Assembly (NCBI GenBank): GCA_025938935.1
Contig: JAPCWB010000007.1
Coordinates: 1 to 55,000, forward strand
DNA: 55,000 bases
Reading direction: 5' to 3'
DNA from: Novosphingobium sp. MW5
GTDB lineage: Bacteria > Pseudomonadota > Alphaproteobacteria > Sphingomonadales > Sphingomonadaceae
Made by a program: the position numbers and the translations under genes. Shown piece by piece: positions 50,168 to 55,000 of the stretch; the stretch's first letter is position 1; every line of letters begins with the position of its first letter. Under the pieces are notes generated by a model that worked only from the letters and a program-made list of their open reading frames with translations, had not been told where the DNA came from and ran no database searches.

Positions 50168-50649
50168 CTCGCTCGCAAACCGTCCGCACTGAGCCCGTCC
50201 AAGCCTTCTCATACGCTATCTGCTCAAAGAGGAAAATGCTTTAGGCACTTCACATTGCTTGCAATGCGGAGCATCGGATCGTAAAAGTACCTTACGGATT
50301 TTGGTTCGAAACCGATACCTTCCCAGGTGACGAAAAAGGGTAGCTATCCACAACGTCATCGTAATCCAGGGCCTTCGGGCGGCGGAACAGAGGCCGTTCT
50401 GCCGGTTTTCCGGATGTCAGGATTACAGAGGACTGCATATCGGCCCTCGTCGAAACCGCCCGTCTCGCAGCATCATGCCTGAGTTTTATCGGCTGATCCC
50501 GGCGAGGTCAACGGCGGAACTTTTCGAGCGGACCCATTCCGGAACCGGAAGCAGATGAAGCGGCGAAGCCAACCTGCATACCGGCCGAGGTACAACGACT
50601 TAACTCCAAGGGCCTGCGTTGCCCCGATAGGACCCGCGCGATGCACATG
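50168..50649. other. Amidase/rne divergent region and outer rne leader
   Basis: Nearly 500 bp without a recognised gene between the divergent amidase and rne starts. It must contain both promoters, which I cannot fix. With the structured part to 50821 it makes a leader of up to about 600 bases for rne, similar in scale to long autoregulatory rne leaders in other bacteria. Confidence 0.4.
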
Positions 50650-50700
50650 ATGATCAACATACAGCAAGGTTCCGCTTTTGCGGCCGCTTGCGTTGATCAT
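50650..50700 (+). promoter_or_regulatory. Long composite hairpin in the rne leader
   Basis: Three stacked stems: ATGATCAAC (50650-50658) with GTTGATCAT (50692-50700); GCAAG (50664-50668) with CTTGC (50687-50691); CCGC (50672-50675) with GCGG (50680-50683) closed by TTTT. A five-base bulge and a small internal loop separate them. It lies about 120 bp upstream of the rne start. In E. coli a leader hairpin recruits RNase E to its own mRNA; this one may act alike, by inference. Confidence 0.65.
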
Positions 50701-50775
50701 ACGACCGCGCCGGGCGCAGACGCCCTTCCCCATCTTAGCAAAACAAATACGGCAGCCTTCCTCCTTTCGGGCGAT

Positions 50776-50794
50776 GCGCGTTCTGGATACGCGC
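50776..50794 (+). promoter_or_regulatory. Small hairpin close to the rne start
   Basis: Stem GCGCGT (50776-50781) and ACGCGC (50789-50794) with a 7-base loop, 27 bp before the rne ATG. It overlaps an in-frame ATG at 50774 and may influence translation initiation. Confidence 0.45.
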
Positions 50795-50821
50795 CAAGCG
50801 CTGCCGTGGAGACGTTCAATA

Positions 50822-53524
50822 ATGGCAAACAAAATGCTGATCGACGCGGGCCACCCGGAAGAAACCCGGGTCGTCGTCGTGCGTGGCAATCGGGTTGAAG
50901 AATTCGACTTTGAGGCAGCAAACAGAAAGCAGCTGCGCGGGAATATCTATCTTGCAAAAGTAACGCGGGTCGAACCGTCACTCCAGGCGGCTTTCGTGGA
51001 ATATGGCGGCAACCGCCACGGCTTCCTCGCCTTCAGCGAAATTCACCCTGACTATTACCAGATCCCGCTGGCGGACCGCGAGGCATTGCTCGCCGCCGAA
51101 GCGGCCGAGCGCCAGCGCGACGAGGGAGATGCGGAGGAAAAGCCGAAGCGCCGCCGCCGCTCGCGCGCGGCCAAGAACGAAGCCTCCGAAACGGTCTCCA
51201 GCGAAAAGGTCGGCAACGGCTCGGACGAGGACAACGCGTCGGCAGAAGACGACGACGAGGCGCTCGCCGCCCGGGCTCCGGACGACGCTGAAGGCGATGA
51301 CGCCTCCGGTTCGACCGACAATTCCGCCGATGAAGACGACGAGGACGAGGCGCCGGTCCGGTCCCGCGGCCGCCGTGGACGGCGCAGGAAGGACGAGGAC
51401 GACGACGAAGCGGACAACGACGACGACGCAGTTGAATCCGTCGGCGCCGAAGATGCGATGGAAGAGGTTCCCGAGCGTCGCGCTCCGATGCGCAAGCATT
51501 ACAAGATCCAGGAAGTCATCAAGCGCCGCCAGATCATTCTGGTTCAGGTGGTCAAGGAAGAGCGCGGCAACAAGGGCGCTGCTCTGACGACTTACCTGTC
51601 GCTGGCCGGCCGCTATTCGGTCCTGATGCCGAACACGGCACGGGGCGGCGGCATTTCCCGCAAGATTACCCAGCCGACCGACCGCAAGCGCCTGAAAACG
51701 ATCGCTTCGGAGCTCGATGTGCCGGAAGGCATGGGCGTCATTCTGAGAACCGCGGGCGCAAGCCGCACAAAGGCCGAGATCAAACGCGATTTCGAGTACC
51801 TGATGCGGCTCTGGGAAAATGTCCGCGAGCTGACGCTGAAATCCAGTGCCCCCAGCCTCGTCTACGAGGAAGGCAGCCTGATCAAGCGCTCGATACGCGA
51901 CCTTTACAACAAGGACATCAACGAAGTCCTCGTCGCCGGCGAGGAAGGCTATCGCGAGGCCAAGGATTTCATGCGCATGCTCATGCCGAGCCATGCCAAG
52001 AACGTCCAGCCCTATCGCGATCCCTCGCCGCTGTTCATCCGTTACGGGGTCGAGCCGCAGCTTGATGCAATGTTCTCGCCGCAGGTCACGCTCAAGTCGG
52101 GTGGCTATATCGTCATCAACCAGACCGAAGCGCTGGTTTCCATCGACGTGAACTCCGGCAAGTCGACCCGCGAGCATAATATCGAAGATACGGCGCTGCA
52201 GACCAATCTGGAAGCAGCGGAAGAGGTTACCCGCCAATTGCGCCTGCGCGATCTGGCCGGCCTGATTGTCATTGACTTCATCGATATGGAGGAGTCGAAG
52301 AACAACAGGTCCGTCGAGCGCAAGCTGAAGGATTGTTTGAAGAACGACCGGGCACGCATCCAGGTCGGCAGGATTTCCCATTTCGGCCTTCTGGAGATGT
52401 CGCGTCAGCGCATTCGGACGGGTGTCCTGGAAAGCTCCACGACCCCCTGCCCGCACTGCCAGGGCACGGGCATGATCCGCTCCGTCGAATCGGTCGCGCT
52501 GCACGTGCTGCGTTCCATCGAGGACAATCTGCTCAAGGGCGCGTCTCACAACCTGATCATCCGCACGACGACACAGGTCGCGCTCTACATCCTGAACCAG
52601 AAGCGCTCCAACCTGGTCGATCTGGAACGCCGCTTTGCCATCGGCATCGAGGTGCATGCGGACGACACGGTCAATGGCCAGCTCTACGTTCTGGAGCGCG
52701 GCACGCCGGTGGACCGGGAGCGCTTCCCGGTTCCCTCGCCCTATGTGCAGCCCGATACCGTCGACCTCGCCGACGAAATTGACGACATCGAGGAGGTCGA
52801 CGAGACCGAAGAACAGCCCGAAGTCGAAAAAGCCGCTCAACAGGATGACGACGATGGCGACCGCCGGCGCAAACGCCGCCGCAAGCGCCGCCGGGGCGGT
52901 TCGGATAGCCAGACTGACGACAGCGGTGAAACCCGCCAAGCAACTGCCGACGGCGAAAACAGCGACGATGACGGCGGCCGGACGGCAGAAACCCGTTCGG
53001 GCGACGAAGACGGCAGCGATGATGAACCACGCCGCAAGCGCCGCCGGGGCCGCCGGGGCGGGCGCCGGGGCCGGCGCGGTGATGGCGCAGAGGCGCAAGG
53101 CGACTCCGGTGAGAGCGATACCACCGGCGATGGCGAGGCGCAGGAAGCCCCCGAGACCAGAGAGCCCCAAACCGAACAGCCGTCCCTCCAGGCGGATGAA
53201 GCCGAGGCTCCGGCTCAGGAAGCAGCCAGCGGCGCCGAGGCTGAGGCAGGCGAGCAGGTGCAAGCTGCCGAGGTGAACACGAGTGAGGCCCCTGAACCTT
53301 CCGTCGAGGATGTGGCAGCGGCTCCGGAAGCCGTCACAAGCAGGGAAGACATCGTTGTCGAGACGCCGACTTCCGAACAGCCGGTGGCATCTGAAACGCC
53401 CGAGAAGACTAGTTCGGCACCCGCGGAACCGGTGGTGACCAGCGAATCTTCTGACGACGACGAGGACAAGGAAGACAAGCCCAAGCGCGTCGGTTGGTGG
53501 CAGCGCGGCCGGTCGTTCTTCTGA
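50822..53524 (+). CDS. rne: Ribonuclease E
   Basis: Intact, 900 residues; main mRNA-decay and rRNA/tRNA-processing endonuclease, core of the degradosome. Start MANKMLIDAGHPEETRVVVV at 50822, not the in-frame ATG at 50774, since it matches related proteins. The S1 domain (about residues 37-270) is interrupted by an acidic and Arg-rich insert at about 93-222, as known from alphaproteobacterial RNase E. The catalytic core has LVSIDVNSGKSTREHNIEDT and LIVIDFIDMEESKN with the magnesium-binding Asp, and the zinc-link CPHCQGTG near residue 543. From about 660 on it is low-complexity, with Arg-rich RRKRRRKRRRGG and GRRGGRRGRRG blocks between acidic runs, typical RNA-binding and scaffold regions, ending RVGWWQRGRSFF. 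Confidence 0.97.
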   Translation: MANKMLIDAGHPEETRVVVVRGNRVEEFDFEAANRKQLRGNIYLAKVTRVEPSLQAAFVEYGGNRHGFLAFSEIHPDYYQIPLADREALLAAEAAERQRDEGDAEEKPKRRRRSRAAKNEASETVSSEKVGNGSDEDNASAEDDDEALAARAPDDAEGDDASGSTDNSADEDDEDEAPVRSRGRRGRRRKDEDDDEADNDDDAVESVGAEDAMEEVPERRAPMRKHYKIQEVIKRRQIILVQVVKEERGNKGAALTTYLSLAGRYSVLMPNTARGGGISRKITQPTDRKRLKTIASELDVPEGMGVILRTAGASRTKAEIKRDFEYLMRLWENVRELTLKSSAPSLVYEEGSLIKRSIRDLYNKDINEVLVAGEEGYREAKDFMRMLMPSHAKNVQPYRDPSPLFIRYGVEPQLDAMFSPQVTLKSGGYIVINQTEALVSIDVNSGKSTREHNIEDTALQTNLEAAEEVTRQLRLRDLAGLIVIDFIDMEESKNNRSVERKLKDCLKNDRARIQVGRISHFGLLEMSRQRIRTGVLESSTTPCPHCQGTGMIRSVESVALHVLRSIEDNLLKGASHNLIIRTTTQVALYILNQKRSNLVDLERRFAIGIEVHADDTVNGQLYVLERGTPVDRERFPVPSPYVQPDTVDLADEIDDIEEVDETEEQPEVEKAAQQDDDDGDRRRKRRRKRRRGGSDSQTDDSGETRQATADGENSDDDGGRTAETRSGDEDGSDDEPRRKRRRGRRGGRRGRRGDGAEAQGDSGESDTTGDGEAQEAPETREPQTEQPSLQADEAEAPAQEAASGAEAEAGEQVQAAEVNTSEAPEPSVEDVAAAPEAVTSREDIVVETPTSEQPVASETPEKTSSAPAEPVVTSESSDDDEDKEDKPKRVGWWQRGRSFF

Positions 53525-53552
53525 CAGGATCGTAAGGCGACAGAATAAGAAA

Positions 53553-53573
53553 AGGCGGCCAACTCGGCCGCCT
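53553..53573 (+). terminator. Rne terminator hairpin, U-tract apparently cut off
   Basis: Stem AGGCGGCC (53553-53560) with GGCCGCCT (53566-53573), loop AACTC, 28 bp after the rne stop. On the left it is preceded by AAGAAA; an ordinary terminator would follow with TTTCTT, but the sequence switches at once to CAGACTGCTGAC, the start of the insertion element. The U-tract seems to have been separated by the insertion. Confidence 0.65.
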
Positions 53574-53585
53574 CAGACTGCTGAC

Positions 53586-53613
53586 AAACCCCTGGCATTG
53601 TCCAGGGGTTTTT
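53586..53613 (+). terminator. Terminator at the left edge of the IS
   Basis: Perfect 10-bp stem AAACCCCTGG (53586-53595) with CCAGGGGTTT (53602-53611), loop CATTGT, running into TTTTT. It stands 14 bp before the transposase ATG and protects the element from outside transcription while now serving as the working terminator of rne. Confidence 0.85.
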
Positions 53614-53627
53614 GATTCACTGTTTAG

Positions 53628-54999
53628 ATGTTGAAGAAGCCCGGCCCCGATCAGACAGCGCTCGAGATGGTTACACTCGAGCAGCTTGTTCCCGCCGATC
53701 ACCTTTTGCGCAAGATTGACGCGGTGATCGACTTTTCGTTCGTCCATGACCGTGTCTCGGCGCTCTACTGCGCAGACAACGGCCGTCCACCGCTGGATCC
53801 GACGTTGATGTTCAAGGCGTTGTTCATCGGTTACCTGTTCGGCATCCGCTCGGAGCGCCAGTTGGTGCGCGAGATCGAGGTGAATGTCGCCTACCGCTGG
53901 TTCTTGCGGCTGAAGCTGACGGACAAGGTGTTCGACGCCTCGACACTGAGCCAGAACCGGCGGCGTCGCTACAACGACGCGTCTGTCGCCCAGGATATCT
54001 TCGACCACATTGTCGAGCAGGCGATCGCTCATGGCCTTGTAGACGGCACGGTGCTTTATACGGATTCTGACACATCTGAAGGCGAATGCCAACAAAGGCA
54101 AATACGATCTGGCTCAAATCGAGAAGTCACGGGCCGATTATTGGGCGGACCTGGACCGGGCGGTTGAGGCGGAACGCAGGCTGCATGGCCAGAAGCCGCT
54201 AAAGGAGCAGGAGCGCTCTCCTGAGGTCAAGCAAACCAAGGTGAGCCGCACGGATCCGGACAGCGGCTACATGGTGCGTGAGGGCAAGCCAAAGGGCTTC
54301 TTCTATCTGGACCACCGCACGGTGGACGGTAAATTGGGGATCGTCACGGACACCTTCACCACACCGGCCAATGTCCATGACAGCATTGTTTATCTGAACC
54401 GGCTGGACCGTCAGGCACACCGCTTCAGCTTCCAGGTCAAGGCGGTTGGTCTTGATGCGGGCTATGCCACTTCAGCGATAGCCCGGGGACTGGAGGAGCG
54501 GGATATTCTGGGGGTGACCGGATACCGCCGCCCGTCTGCCCCAAAGCCCGGCATGATGCGCAAATCAAGCTTCGCTTACGAGGAGCAAACCGATGGCTAC
54601 CGTTGTCCCGAAGGCCGGCTGCTGACCTATGCAACGACGGACAGGAACGGCTACAAACACTACCGCTCCGACCCTGCCATCTGCAAAAAGTGTCCGCTTC
54701 TGGCCTCCTGCACCTCCAATGCCAGGGCTGAGCGCACCATCACCCGCCATGTCTGGCAGGAGAGCAGGGAGCGAAGCGATACATATCGCCTGACACCCTG
54801 GGGCAAGGCTGTTTACAAGCGTCGAAAGGAAACCGTGGAGCGTTCGTTTGCCGATGCCAAACAGCTCCATGGCCACAGATACGCCAGGTTCCGAAGTCTG
54901 GTGCGCGTCCAGATGCAGTGCCTCCTCGCCGCCGCCGCCCAGAACATCAAGAAGATCGCGATGGCCCTCACCAAACCACCCAAACAAGTACGGGCCTGA
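53628..54999 (+). CDS. IS1182-family transposase (one shift)
   Basis: DDE transposase of about 457 codons. Start MLKKPGPDQTALEMVTLEQL at 53628. The N-terminal DUF772-type region reads RPPLDPTLMFKALFIGYLFG and ERQLVREIEVNVAYRWFLRL. The first catalytic Asp is in VDGTVLYTDST near residue 147; an extra G near 54070 shifts the frame just there, and the corrected sequence continues HLKANANKGKYDLAQIEK. The second Asp is in AVGLDAGYATSAIA near residue 280, the Glu in KETVERSFADAKQLHGHRYA near residue 410. A Cys-rich stretch ICKKCPLLASCTS lies between. If the shift is an error the gene is complete; if real, the transposase is inactive. Confidence 0.93.
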
Positions 55000-55000
55000 C

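Larger units (their letters stand above)
53574..55000 (+). mobile_element. IS1182-family insertion sequence, right end outside the window
   Basis: The element seems to start right after the rne hairpin and holds one transposase gene in the same direction as rne. The left boundary is inferred from the broken terminator; the terminal inverted repeats and target duplication cannot be confirmed because the right end lies beyond 55000. It has its own hairpin with T-run at its left edge, which would block read-through from rne. Confidence 0.8.

Noticed and set aside
50774..50821. Upstream in-frame ATG for rne
   Set aside because: The extra residues MRVLDTRQALPWRRSI have no counterpart in relatives that I know, and the region forms a hairpin; the start at 50822 matches the family.
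52850..53080. Short repeated GC-rich units in the rne 3' part, considered as a CRISPR-like or other repeat array
   Set aside because: They are codons for Arg/Gly-rich stretches in an intact reading frame, with irregular spacing and no spacers.
50978..53263. Long open frame of 761 codons antisense to rne
   Set aside because: It mirrors the Asp/Glu/Arg-rich codon pattern of rne in a GC-rich genome; it has no recognisable domain and no ribosome site, and the rne reading is certain.

Overview
The window is a high-GC chromosomal segment from an alphaproteobacterium. The gene order tig-clpP-clpX-lon-hup-tRNA-Val, then nuoA to nuoN-birA-rnj-mce-DUF1467, and rne-amidase-mrcA-prfB-M23-DUF455-bcp is the one I know from Hyphomicrobiales. 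I lean towards the Stappiaceae, but the sequence alone does not settle the genus. Apart from one insertion sequence at the right end, the content is core housekeeping.

Layout: 1-590 has no recognised gene. From 19874 down to 653 on the minus strand runs one long complex I operon, nuoA-B-C-(GFA gene)-D-E-F-G-H-(small membrane ORF)-I-J-K-L-M-N, continuing into birA, rnj, mce and a DUF1467 gene and ending at a hairpin near 600. Upstream lie two identical tRNA-Asp genes, a Na/Pi-cotransporter-like gene, tRNA-Val, an unrecognised gene, hup, lon, clpX, clpP, tig, tRNA-Leu and nnr, all on the minus strand. Divergent from nnr is glnB-glnA, preceded by a sigma-54 type promoter. An S58 peptidase and a small exported protein follow on the minus strand, then an unrecognised small gene and tyrS on the plus strand, a very large AsmA-like gene facing tyrS, and then bcp, DUF455 and an M23 peptidase. 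prfB, mrcA and the cell-wall amidase face them. rne with a long structured leader runs rightward into an IS1182-family element that continues past the window edge.

Most conserved genes are broken by single-base insertions or deletions, often several per gene, and even the tRNA-Leu gene has two. Reading across the shifts restores full-length, fully conserved proteins with active-site residues present, in genes that cannot all be dead in a living cell (clpX, tig, tyrS, prfB, glnA, nuo). I therefore treat them as sequence or assembly errors and annotate each gene over its whole span. Genes that read intact are nuoA, nuoB, the GFA gene, the Na/Pi cotransporter, hup, lon, clpP, the small exported protein and rne. 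One frameshift is real biology: the programmed +1 shift in prfB.

The least ordinary features are the 87-residue two-helix ORF wedged between nuoH and nuoI, the GFA gene overlapping nuoD, three successive inverted repeats between tig and clpP, a 51-base hairpin in the rne leader, the IS insertion at the rne terminator, and the unrecognised genes near 23.2-23.9 kb and 36.9 kb.
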